64,000 nucleotides of DNA from Vagococcus zengguangii. GTDB lineage: Bacteria > Bacillota > Bacilli > Lactobacillales > Vagococcaceae. Below are positions 8,681 through 16,282 of this stretch, piece after piece. The position numbers and the translations under genes are program-made. The stretch spans positions 1,023,001-1,087,000 of the forward strand of contig NZ_CP039712.1 in the NCBI RefSeq assembly GCF_005145005.1, read 5' to 3'. Below the pieces are notes generated by a model. The model made no database searches. It worked only from the letters and a program-made list of their open reading frames with translations, and was not told the origin of the DNA. Each line of letters begins with the position of its first letter. Positions within the stretch are counted from its first letter, which is position 1.

Positions 8681-9718
8681 ATGCGCAATTTATATAAGTT
8701 TATGATGCTTTCGATTGTTGGTATAGTCATGATGTGTTCGTTTCAACGCTTTGCTTATGCAGATGACAGCCCAACATTTGAATACTATGTCACACCAATC
8801 TTCACGGATAATCAATCGGATGATAAACGAGGTTATTTCGACTTATTAGTGAAACCTGGAGAAGTTCAAGAACTTAAACTTGAGGTATCAAACACGAGTA
8901 AACAGAAAAAGAAGTTGACGATAACGCCTACAACAGCTGGGACAACCAGTAATGGAACGATTGACTACAGTGGTAAGGAGTGGCGTCATACATCTAACTT
9001 AGTTGCCAAATTTTCTGATATTGCATCTGAACCACAAACGGTTGAATTGAAGCCTGAGGAAAAGAAAGTTGTGACGTTTGAAGTCAAAGTTCCTGATGAA
9101 AAATTTGAAGGACAAATAGTTGGAGCCTTTTATGTAAAAGAAGACTCAACCGAAAAAGAAGAAACAAAAAGCACAAGTGAGAATGGCATCGGAATTAAAA
9201 ATGAATTTGCTATGATTATTGCATGTGTATTAATGACAGATGAGAAAATACCTGATCAAGATTTTGAATTAGGACCTGTTAAAATTGATACTTATGGTGG
9301 TTTGTTGTCGTTAAAAACTGATTTATCTAATCACACAGCACGACTACTTACCAACTATAGCTTAGAAGGAACTATTTTAACGGCAAAAGGTAAAAAGGTA
9401 ATGGACATTGCGTTGAGTGATATTTCAATGGCACCTAATAGTATTTACGAAATGCCCTTACAGATTAATTCCTCTGATTTTCCTGCGGGTAAGTATAAAA
9501 TGGCGTTAACCATTCACGACCGAGCGAAAGAGAAAGAATGGGAGATCGCTACTGACTTTAAAATTAAAGCTGAGGAACGTCAAGAAGCAATTAAGGAGAG
9601 TATCGATTCAGTCGTTTGGTATAAAACAACCAGTGGCATGTTAATAATTGCATTAATCGTATTGGTTATCATTATGTTTATCGTGATATTAAGAAATAAA
9701 AGAAAAGGCTCGCAATAG
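8681..9718 (+). CDS. DUF916/DUF3324 WxL-interacting membrane protein
   Basis: Membrane-anchored protein of WxL clusters, reported in the family to bind peptidoglycan through DUF916 (WxLIP PGBD) and WxL or host partners through DUF3324 (WxLIP HBD). Seen: a signal peptide ending AYA, DUF916 at about residues 33-155 (YFDLLVKPGEVQELKLEVSNTS), DUF3324 at about 165-300, a transmembrane helix at about 313-335 and a short basic tail RNKRKGSQ. An in-frame ATG at 8666 exists, but ATG 8681 has GGAGGG six bases upstream, so I use it (345 residues). It is the last gene of the operon and is followed by an intrinsic terminator. Confidence 0.9.
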   Translation: MRNLYKFMMLSIVGIVMMCSFQRFAYADDSPTFEYYVTPIFTDNQSDDKRGYFDLLVKPGEVQELKLEVSNTSKQKKKLTITPTTAGTTSNGTIDYSGKEWRHTSNLVAKFSDIASEPQTVELKPEEKKVVTFEVKVPDEKFEGQIVGAFYVKEDSTEKEETKSTSENGIGIKNEFAMIIACVLMTDEKIPDQDFELGPVKIDTYGGLLSLKTDLSNHTARLLTNYSLEGTILTAKGKKVMDIALSDISMAPNSIYEMPLQINSSDFPAGKYKMALTIHDRAKEKEWEIATDFKIKAEERQEAIKESIDSVVWYKTTSGMLIIALIVLVIIMFIVILRNKRKGSQ

Positions 9719-9732
9719 TGAGTCTTTTTATT
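9703..9732 (+). terminator. Intrinsic terminator of the WxL operon
   Basis: AAAAGGCTC at 9703 pairs with GAGTCTTTT ending at 9728 (one G-U), followed by TTATTTT. It overlaps the last codons of the DUF916/DUF3324 gene. Confidence 0.75.
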
Positions 9733-9918
9733 TTGTCAAAAAAAATATATCTACATGCATTAACATTAAAAGTATCCGTTAGAACAGCTGAAAAACTTCT
9801 AAAAAAATGAATTTTTACTTTTTAGGAATATTCTGAAATGTATTACATATAATTCAATATAAAATTAATTAATTTAAAAAATAGAGAAAAATAAACATTA
9901 GCGGAGAGTGGAGAATGA

Positions 9919-10191
9919 ATGATAGATAAAACAACAGTTAGTTCTGAAAAAATCAATGGATCGAATAACACGATAGCAACAAAGAAACAAAAAAGAAAGG
10001 CGAAATTTATAGCAACAAGTTCGGCTATCCTGACTTTTATTCTTTCTTTGTTATTAGTAAAAGAGGTGGCCTATATAGAATTGTTTTTTGGAATTATTTG
10101 CACTTATTTTTATGTGTACTATTATATCCTTGCTGAAGAGGAGTATACCCTTATTCTCGATAAGAATAAACAAGTACCAAAAGAAACATAG
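9919..10191 (+). CDS. Small two-helix membrane protein, unknown function
   Basis: A 90-residue protein that I do not recognise. Seen: a basic, polar N-terminal tail (KKQKRKAKF), two adjacent hydrophobic helices (about residues 31-48 and 51-70), and a short acidic then basic C-terminal tail. ATG 9919 has GGAG five bases upstream. It stands alone between the WxL operon terminator and the candidate small RNA. It could be an accessory membrane peptide of the WxL locus, but nothing ties it there besides position. Confidence 0.55.
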   Translation: MIDKTTVSSEKINGSNNTIATKKQKRKAKFIATSSAILTFILSLLLVKEVAYIELFFGIICTYFYVYYYILAEEEYTLILDKNKQVPKET

Positions 10192-10249
10192 CTTTATTTA
10201 TCAATAATTAAAAAAAATCGATATTTTTTTAAAAAGTCAGAATGAAATA

Positions 10250-10278
10250 TTGTGGTAGGTTTCTATAGTTGGTATTAT
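10250..10278 (+). promoter_or_regulatory. Promoter of the candidate small RNA
   Basis: TTGTGG (10250-10255) and TATTAT (10273-10278) are separated by exactly 17 bases. The predicted start is near 10285. There is no ORF with a ribosome binding site between here and the terminator at 10480. Confidence 0.5.
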
Positions 10279-10284
10279 TAGCTC

Positions 10285-10483
10285 ATAAGAACAAGAGATG
10301 CAAGATTCCAGCGATAAACTAAAGAGAGTGTAAGCGATAGTGAATCAGTTAATGAGCACTACTTGTCTTTCCTTTCTAAAAAAGCCTATTTATTTTTTAT
10401 TTGAACTGCTGAAAACTACGTTGCGGAAACAGTGTAGCGAGTAAGGATTAAAGACGACTGCGGAAACAGTTGTCTTTTTTTGT
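10285..10483 (+). ncRNA. Candidate structured small RNA, about 200 nt
   Basis: A gene-free stretch with a promoter in front and an intrinsic terminator behind. Nested stems are visible near the 5' end: GCTCAT 10281-10286 with ATGAGC 10352-10357, GATTC 10304-10308 with GAATC 10342-10346, and ACTA 10318-10321 with TAGT 10338-10341. Two further hairpins share the loop CGGAAA: CTACGTTG/CAGTGTAG (10416-10437) and the terminator stem. The outermost stem begins four bases before the predicted start, so either the start is slightly earlier or that stem is not used. I do not recognise a known family (not tmRNA, RNase P, T-box or an obvious 6S). It could also be a long leader of the AbiEi-like gene that follows. 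Confidence 0.45.
10450..10483 (+). terminator. Intrinsic terminator
   Basis: AAAGACGACTG pairs with CAGTTGTCTTT across the loop CGGAAA (11 bp, one G-U), followed by a run of T from 10475. It ends the candidate small RNA. Confidence 0.8.
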
Positions 10484-10666
10484 TATTTGAAGTTAAAGTC
10501 TACAATATTAAATAATTAATGATAAGCAAATGATATGTACAGCAAACACTCAATGACAAATTTCGTTGTGTAGTAGTATTGATATTATTTAAAAATACCG
10601 ATAAATTAATATTAGTGGTAAAATAATGTAAAAATTATAATTACCAACACGATGGAGGTGTGTCTA

Positions 10667-11527
10667 ATGGATAATGAAAAACTTAAGCACAAGTTACTGA
10701 GACAATTAGGAACTTTAACGTTATCAACTGAAGAATTAAATCAGTTGGAGGCTATGTATCGTCAGTTCGTTATTAATGATACTTTAAATGTGGGATCAAC
10801 GAAATCAATTAAAAAGCTGATTTTAAATGAATTGTTTAAAAATAAAGATATTAGACGCGTTTGCGGAGATTTTTTTCAAAATAAAGATTATTTTAATAAA
10901 GCTGATTTAGTTCAGTTGTTTTCTATGATTGCTTCAAGTAAAGTTGGGAAATACGAGTTATTTGATAGTAACTACTACTCAGTTGAATTGGAAAGTGTTA
11001 TAGAATCATATTCTGACAAACTATTGACTGAATATGGGTTTGAGAAAGTTAGAAATGGTTGGTATAAAAATCAAGATTCACCAGAAGATGATGAGTTTGA
11101 AATTCAAATATATTATCCAAATATGATATTTAGCCATGAATCAGCTTTATATTATCATGAATTAACGAATGTGATTCCTAAAAAATATATAACTACTGTT
11201 CCAAGAACATATAACAATTCTAATACCCGATATGGTAAATTGCTAAAAATTGTAAGGACCTCCAAGTTTATCTCTAATGATGACGTTGTTATAATGAAAA
11301 CAAATTATCAAAATGAAATTAGAGTTACAAGCATTTACAGAACAATTTGTGACGTTATGAATCCCAAATACAAAATGAATGCAGAAATAAGGAATAGGCT
11401 ATTAGTAGAATCTCTGAAAAGAAATGATGTTAATATAACTAAATTATTAAATAAAGCAAAAGAACAAAATGTGGAGCATATCATTAGACCTCTAATTGAA
11501 GTGTTAGCACAGAGCATGATTGAGTAA
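10667..11527 (+). CDS. AbiEi-like (type IV antitoxin family) protein, orphan
   Basis: A 286-residue protein that looks like an AbiEi-family antitoxin and transcription regulator. Seen: a helical N-terminal region, then IFSHESALYYHELTNVIP followed by a TVPR segment, and IRVTSIYRTICDVM, which match the AbiEi signature (S-x-x-SALxxHxL...P...TVPR...RTICD). The frame opens at ATG 10652, but ATG 10667 has GGAGGTG seven bases upstream. In AbiE systems a nucleotidyltransferase toxin (AbiEii) follows; here the next 1 kb has no open frame. The minus-strand gene at 12605-13201 is a distant relative sharing TALYLHKL and the VYRTFLDCL motif. Function as a defence or regulatory protein is inference. Confidence 0.62.
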   Translation: MDNEKLKHKLLRQLGTLTLSTEELNQLEAMYRQFVINDTLNVGSTKSIKKLILNELFKNKDIRRVCGDFFQNKDYFNKADLVQLFSMIASSKVGKYELFDSNYYSVELESVIESYSDKLLTEYGFEKVRNGWYKNQDSPEDDEFEIQIYYPNMIFSHESALYYHELTNVIPKKYITTVPRTYNNSNTRYGKLLKIVRTSKFISNDDVVIMKTNYQNEIRVTSIYRTICDVMNPKYKMNAEIRNRLLVESLKRNDVNITKLLNKAKEQNVEHIIRPLIEVLAQSMIE

Positions 11528-11836
11528 AAAGTTATGTCTATTTAATGGAATTAATAGATTCTAAATAGATGAACTATCTTTCTGCCGCGCAATATGAAGT
11601 AGTTTAGTAATTATTTGAGGTTTTTAAAAACATCTTTCAATTGGTTAATGCTTATGTAAGTGAGGTTAATCTTCTACATTCAGTGACTATCCCAACCAAG
11701 TTATTGGAATAGGCTATTAAAAGTTATCTGGTTTCTTTTTAAAAGGTTACAACCTATCACGTTGTTGGGGGTGTTAAGGTTTTATCTATATCAAATAGAG
11801 AATACATGAATAGTGAAAAATGATAATTTTTACTAT

Positions 11837-11867
11837 TTATATAATTAATAGTGCTCCCTTTTTAGAC
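11837..11867 (+). repeat. 31-bp direct repeat, copy 1
   Basis: Begins TTATATAATTAATAG and ends CCCTTTTTAGAC. It is identical to 12500-12530, and the flanks differ immediately. The 5' part contains a -10-like TATAAT. Confidence 0.85.
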
Positions 11868-12499
11868 ATATTTAGTATAATGAACAAAAATTTTCTTATA
11901 AAAATGAAGTAAATTAATAGTAATGATTTCCAACTAATCAGAAGAACCAACAGCATAGCAATGTAGGCGTGGCGCTACTAATGATGTTGGAAAGTTGCAT
12001 ATAGACAACTTAACTTAGAGAACAGTTTTTTGGGGGATTTGACTTTAAATTAAAAACTCAAGTTTATGAAGAATTTATTTAGATAAATCTGAGGAAATCC
12101 GAATACAATTCAATAAATTAGAAGAACTGAAGAAGAAGTCGAAGAAAGGATGAGAAGGTTAAACTATTATAAATAGAAGCCTATAGTTTCTTTTGCTAAT
12201 TCTATTTTCAACCTAATTACGGCCGAAATCATCTTATAGAACATGAATGAGTAGAGTGCGCCTACATTCCATCCTGTTTTTATTAATTAAATTTATTGAT
12301 TTTGGCTTTATTCTCTGTAAGAAGATTCTCTAAAAAGATAATAAATAATAAAAATCCAAATATGACTTTATTTTTGTAAAATTACTTTATAAGTATTTAT
12401 GAAAAAACAACAAGTGATGATAGCATTTTTATGTTGTTGATGGTGTTTTGAACTTAGATACATCAACTAATAGCGATAAAATTGTATAATTTTGAGATA

Positions 12500-12530
12500 T
12501 TATATAATTAATAGTGCTCCCTTTTTAGAC
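12500..12530 (+). repeat. 31-bp direct repeat, copy 2
   Basis: Exact second copy, 663 bp downstream in the same orientation. It lies 74 bases past the stop of the converging minus-strand AbiEi-like gene. Possible origins are a target duplication or attachment pair of a lost insertion, or a repeated regulatory sequence. Confidence 0.85.
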
Positions 12531-12604
12531 TGGTTAATCAAATAAATGACTAAAATAATTTAAAGTAGGCGTAATATAGGGAGATAGGTTTGTTTTATCT
12601 TATA

Positions 12605-13201
12605 TTAGGGTGATGCCTCCCTATTTATTGCGCCAATTATGTTTTCTATAAAATCAATTAATTCATTATTTAAATTTAAACGTTGACTCACCTTAATTAA
12701 CTCTGCAAGTTTAAAGTTCTTATGGTTGTATAAATTAATCCAAGCTTCAACTAATGTTGATTCAGAAATCAATACGTCGTCTGAAAGACAATCTAAGAAT
12801 GTACGATAAACATTAGTAACAGGTACTAAATTTCCTAAAGGAGTATCTACTAATTCGATGTCTTCAACTGGCACAGCATGAGTTGATGAAGAAGAAGCTA
12901 TCGTTGTCGACTCCGAAATTGAATAGTGACAAGGTTCTTCAGTAATTAATTTATGAAGATACAAAGCAGTATCATGTGAATAGACACAGCCAATATTTTC
13001 GAAAAGAAACTTAAATAGTTCATCATATACTTCATCTTCAACTGGTGATTCATCAATTCTTGATGCAACAAATGATTGATAAACGCTATCTAACAAGTTT
13101 AGTTCTACAGAATTTAGAGACATTTCTTCTATTTTAGTCAGCATTTCTTTTTTTGAAAGTGGTAGTTTAGACGATTTTTTAAAATCTGAATTATGTAACA
13201 T
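12605..13201 (-). CDS. Second, shorter AbiEi-like protein
   Basis: A 198-residue protein related to the one at 10667-11527. Shared features are an N-terminal MSLNSVELNLLDSVYQSFV segment (compare LTLSTEELNQLEAMYRQFV), the central VYSHDTALYLHKL motif, and VPVTNVYRTFLDCLSDDV near the C-terminus, followed by a helical tail. About 90 residues between the N-terminal segment and the central motif are missing relative to the longer relative, and the TVPR segment is replaced by a serine-rich loop. GAAGGG lies upstream of the ATG. No toxin gene is adjacent. It may be a degenerate or repurposed antitoxin; the relationship is seen, the function is inferred. Confidence 0.55.
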   Translation of the reverse strand: MLHNSDFKKSSKLPLSKKEMLTKIEEMSLNSVELNLLDSVYQSFVASRIDESPVEDEVYDELFKFLFENIGCVYSHDTALYLHKLITEEPCHYSISESTTIASSSSTHAVPVEDIELVDTPLGNLVPVTNVYRTFLDCLSDDVLISESTLVEAWINLYNHKNFKLAELIKVSQRLNLNNELIDFIENIIGAINREASP

Positions 13202-13446
13202 TTGGGTTCTTCCCTTCTATAATCTCATTAGTGAATACAAGACTATTATATACGAACGCACATTCGGTTCCTAAGGTTTTAGTAGTTTTAATTCGCTGTT
13301 TTTATACTAAGATTGGTGTTAAAATAACAAAAGTTAATTCGCTTTATTATATATATTTCACTTATAAGAAGCATATAATACCATATGAAAAGAGAAAGGA
13401 GTAGAACTACAAATTAGTTGGGAAAAATCAAGAAGGTGGTCATATA

Positions 13447-13617
13447 ATGGATTATGTGCAAATTTTTAAATTAAAAGTGGAAAAGATTATGATAGAGAGT
13501 AATAGGAAATATTTGGTTAAGGATGTAGATAATGGATTCAAATTGATTAATTTTAACTCAGAAAATATTTATATTTTTGAATATCAAAAAGGAAAATGGA
13601 TATCAAAAATCAAGTAA
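13447..13617 (+). CDS. Small unknown protein, 56 aa
   Basis: ATG 13447 is preceded by AAGGTGG seven bases upstream and opens 56 codons (MDYVQIFKLKVEKIM...), ending GKWISKIK. The composition is lysine- and isoleucine-rich with alternating charges, like a small beta protein; there is no signal peptide. The following unknown gene continues in the same reading frame after this stop, so the two could be one broken gene. I do not recognise the family. Confidence 0.5.
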   Translation: MDYVQIFKLKVEKIMIESNRKYLVKDVDNGFKLINFNSENIYIFEYQKGKWISKIK

Positions 13618-13665
13618 AGAGAAGGACAGAAGCATAAAATAGAAGATAAGGTTGATTTACTCTAT

Positions 13666-14037
13666 TTGAATCTTCTTCAATTAATTGAAAAAGAAAATAG
13701 AGATTTACTCGGGATCACTAAAGAAGAATTAGATTCTGATTTTGTGTTTCATGAATCAATGAAAATTTGGCAAATACTTTTACAAACGTTAAAAGACGAA
13801 ATGTCAGATACTATTAATCAGATTGACATTATGGAATCACAAATAGTTGTTGAGTTCAAAAACATTAAAGACTATTATCCAATGGTTTTTCTGAATTACG
13901 TTCATAAATCGCAAGTCTGGGTTTCTGAATATATAGAATTTCTTGAAGTAGACGAAGTTTTTGCAACTTATCATAATCAATTTCAACAGATTGAAATGTA
14001 TTTAGATATGATAAACAATCAAGAACCTTTAAGTTAA
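13666..14037 (+). CDS. Unknown helical protein, 123 aa
   Basis: An open frame of acidic, helical, soluble character, with no signal peptide and no recognised motif. The only usual start is TTG 13666, which has a weak site (AAGG about 15 bases away). The frame extends upstream to the stop at 13615 with no ATG; an ATA at 13639 sits 13 bases after AGAAGGA, which hints at a lost ATG. It shares frame with the 56-codon gene just upstream. A terminator follows at once, which supports a real transcription unit. Confidence 0.45.
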   Translation: MNLLQLIEKENRDLLGITKEELDSDFVFHESMKIWQILLQTLKDEMSDTINQIDIMESQIVVEFKNIKDYYPMVFLNYVHKSQVWVSEYIEFLEVDEVFATYHNQFQQIEMYLDMINNQEPLS

Positions 14038-14049
14038 CAATGCAAATGT

Positions 14050-14082
14050 AGTCCCTTTTTTGTGAAAAGAGGGCTTTTTTTT
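14050..14082 (+). terminator. Intrinsic terminator
   Basis: AGTCCCTTTT pairs with AAAGAGGGCT (one mismatch, two wobbles) and is followed by TTTTTTT. It lies 13 bases after the stop of the 123-residue gene. Confidence 0.7.
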
Positions 14083-14169
14083 ACTAATGTAATTGGAATT
14101 ACTGGTTTATGATTGCTTGTATATGGTGTATAATTGTTTTAAAAACGAATGTTAAAAAGGGGAGTTTGT

Positions 14170-15111
14170 ATGAAAAGTAAAAAAAAGTCTTTGATGATTG
14201 CTGTGTGTGGTTTACTTATTATAGGTGGTATTGTATATAAAGTAGATGCAAATAAAAAAGCAGAAGCTGAGAGGATAAGAGTCGAACAGGTTAACAAGAA
14301 AATAAAAGACATAGAATTAACCTTTATTTCTTTTGAAGAACTAAAAGATAGCGATAGGAAATTAGAAAGTTTAAAAAAACTAATTAAAGACTATAATAGT
14401 TATGAGAAAAGTGATGAACCTGATTCGAAAATATTAAAATCCTATGAAGATGCTATAAAAAAAGAGAAAGATGTATTAAAAAAAATTAACACAGATTCTC
14501 TGAAATCAATCACTTCTAAGGATGTTTCTAAAGAGGGAAAAGACGAATTAAATTCAAAGATAAAATCTTTAGAATCTCTAAAACAAGAAATATCTGGCCA
14601 AGAGAATGTGGTTTATTCCGAAAAAGAATTCAAGGAGATAAATGATAGTATCGTAAACTTAATTAAAAACTATACTGATAAAGTGAAGGAAATTGAGAAG
14701 AAGGAAGCTGAAGAAAAGGCAAAAAAAGAAAAAGAAGCTAAAGAAAAAGCTGAAAAAGAAGCCGAATTACAATATCAAGCTCAATTACAAGAAGAATATC
14801 AGAGTAATCAAGTAAATCAAAATCAAGCTTATAGTGAACAAACCTCGAATAACGAGAATAGCTATAGTCAGGGGGGAAGTCAAAGTAATAATCAAACGAT
14901 AACTTCAAATCAAGAATCAACTAATTCAAATTCATCTGCAACTTCAAATCAAAACCAAGGTAATAGCAATCAAGCTCATGATTGGAATGGTTGGAGTAAT
15001 GATGGGGCAGAGGGACCTATTGCTGATGATCTTTGGGCGGATTATGGCGAAGATGGAAAAGTTACAATTGGTGCTGGTGATGAAGAATTTGGAGGATGGC
15101 AGCCTAATTAA
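14170..15111 (+). CDS. Membrane-anchored, coiled-coil surface protein with Q/N/S-rich region
   Basis: A 313-residue protein that I do not recognise by name. Seen: a basic N-terminus and one hydrophobic helix (about residues 7-24, a signal anchor or signal peptide); a lysine/glutamate coiled coil (about 27-210) with a strongly repetitive stretch of K-E-A units near 178-200; a glutamine/asparagine/serine-rich spacer (about 205-275); and a conserved-looking C-terminus with WNGWSND, DDLWADYGEDGKVTIGAG and GGWQPN. ATG 14149 is in frame, but ATG 14170 follows AAGGGGAG and is preferred. It probably projects from the membrane through the wall. Similar K-E-rich proteins occur on Gram-positive plasmids and islands. 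Confidence 0.62.
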   Translation: MKSKKKSLMIAVCGLLIIGGIVYKVDANKKAEAERIRVEQVNKKIKDIELTFISFEELKDSDRKLESLKKLIKDYNSYEKSDEPDSKILKSYEDAIKKEKDVLKKINTDSLKSITSKDVSKEGKDELNSKIKSLESLKQEISGQENVVYSEKEFKEINDSIVNLIKNYTDKVKEIEKKEAEEKAKKEKEAKEKAEKEAELQYQAQLQEEYQSNQVNQNQAYSEQTSNNENSYSQGGSQSNNQTITSNQESTNSNSSATSNQNQGNSNQAHDWNGWSNDGAEGPIADDLWADYGEDGKVTIGAGDEEFGGWQPN

Positions 15112-15193
15112 TCAGCCTTTGAATAGTTTATAATTATTTATTTGTCATACGTAATCTGTAACCAGCTTTTTAAAAATCATAGCGAATTTTGAA

Positions 15194-15236
15194 ATACCCC
15201 CAGCAACTATTTTTCACTGTCAGTTGCTGGGGGTAT
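15194..15236. repeat. Perfect 15-bp inverted repeat between convergent genes
   Basis: ATACCCCCAGCAACT pairs perfectly with AGTTGCTGGGGGTAT across a 13-base loop. It is GC-rich against its surroundings and lies between converging genes, where a bidirectional terminator is expected. Neither side has a T-run, so factor-independent termination would be weak. Confidence 0.6.
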
Positions 15237-15375
15237 GTTCATAATATGAAATAATCGTAAACTCATTTGGATCATACCAGAAGTCTATAGATAATTGTAT
15301 ATTGTAGTATATTTTCATAATCTGAATTGCTTAATAATCTATAGTTTCATAAATAGTTCAAGTGTACATTTTTAT

Positions 15376-16164
15376 TTATAAATCTTCTAATCTTTTTAGA
15401 GGTTCTCCAACGGTAGAATATCGGGCAATTGTACCATGTGGTGATACCAAGAAGTACCCCCTGTTAGGTGAGCCTAACTCAGATTCAAAATGAACCTGTA
15501 ATGAAATACCATCATCTGCAAGTTTTACTTCTGGATAGGATAAATTCCAATCGGTGTACGTTCTAACATATTCATCAACGTATTCTATTACATTTTCACT
15601 GGTAATATTAACTAAATCATCATTATTAGATTGATCACTATAACCTCCGTTGTACAACTTGTCCGTAGCCAGCTTTTGGGCAGTGCTATTTTGTTCTTCT
15701 GAAATCCATCCATTTTGGTAAGCATTTCCATAATAATCAACAATTCCCCAAAGAATGATATTGTATTCTTCTCCTGACAATCCAGAAGAATCAGACGGAC
15801 GCACACTTCCACGTTGTTCTGGAGGCATGGGATTTCCATTCATAGAAAATTCATTATACGCTTGAATAAATTTTTCAGGATTATCATTTGATAATATTTC
15901 TTCTGTAGATGGGATGTTAGAAGAAGCCTCACTTGTTGTTTCAATAGTAGTGGAAACTTTTTCTTTTGAGGAATTACTTTCTTTTTCTTGTGATGAAAAA
16001 TTAGTAGATTGATCAGTTTCATTTGAATTAGTAGATTTTTTAGTATTCCCAGTTACATGAGTCTTTAATGACGAATCATTTTTTATTTCAGATTTTTTTG
16101 AGCAACCAGTACCGATAATTAGTAAAGTTGAACAAATTAATATGTGATTGATTTTTTTTAACAA
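15376..16164 (-). CDS. Putative lipoprotein with Ser/Thr-rich linker
   Basis: A 262-residue exported protein. Seen: a signal peptide with ILICSTLLIIGTGC-SKK, where the cysteine at about residue 21 fits a lipobox although position -3 is glycine; a low-complexity Ser/Thr/Asn/Lys linker (about 22-90); and a folded C-terminal part (about 95-262) with aromatic motifs and a final beta region (SLQVHFESELGSPNRGYFLVS). The frame is open from ATG 16179, but that ATG lies in the ribosome binding site ATGGAGG; the TTG at 16164, eight bases after GGAGG, is the likely start. It is downstream of the SAP pseudogene on the same strand. Function unknown. Confidence 0.65.
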   Translation of the reverse strand: MLKKINHILICSTLLIIGTGCSKKSEIKNDSSLKTHVTGNTKKSTNSNETDQSTNFSSQEKESNSSKEKVSTTIETTSEASSNIPSTEEILSNDNPEKFIQAYNEFSMNGNPMPPEQRGSVRPSDSSGLSGEEYNIILWGIVDYYGNAYQNGWISEEQNSTAQKLATDKLYNGGYSDQSNNDDLVNITSENVIEYVDEYVRTYTDWNLSYPEVKLADDGISLQVHFESELGSPNRGYFLVSPHGTIARYSTVGEPLKRLEDL

Positions 16165-16282
16165 TTTAACATCCTCCATTTGATAAATTATAATAGCCTA
16201 AAATGTATATCAGGTGTACATTAATGATACCATTATTATAATCGAATCAAAAGCTTTATCATAGTATACAGGTTGTTAAAAT

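Larger units (their letters stand above)
11528..12604. other. Gene-poor stretch between two AbiEi-like genes
   Basis: There are 1,077 bases without a convincing gene. All frames are closed by frequent stops, and there is no ribosome binding site with a following frame. It contains two copies of a 31-bp direct repeat and fragments that read as short charged peptides, as if a gene had decayed. I searched for traces of an AbiEii nucleotidyltransferase by eye and found none that I can support. Confidence 0.6.

Noticed and set aside
10285-10483. tmRNA, RNase P RNA or T-box as identity of the candidate small RNA
   Set aside because: No CCA-type end with tag ORF, no conserved RNase P core and no T-box motif; it is left as unclassified.
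11528-12604. AbiEii nucleotidyltransferase toxin remnant
   Set aside because: Short charged peptides occur in several frames, but no GS-x10-DLD-type nucleotidyltransferase motif could be read.
14149-14169. Upstream ATG for the coiled-coil surface protein
   Set aside because: The ATG at 14149 precedes the AAGGGGAG site that clearly serves ATG 14170; the same reasoning removes 29831, 10652, 8666 and 3277.
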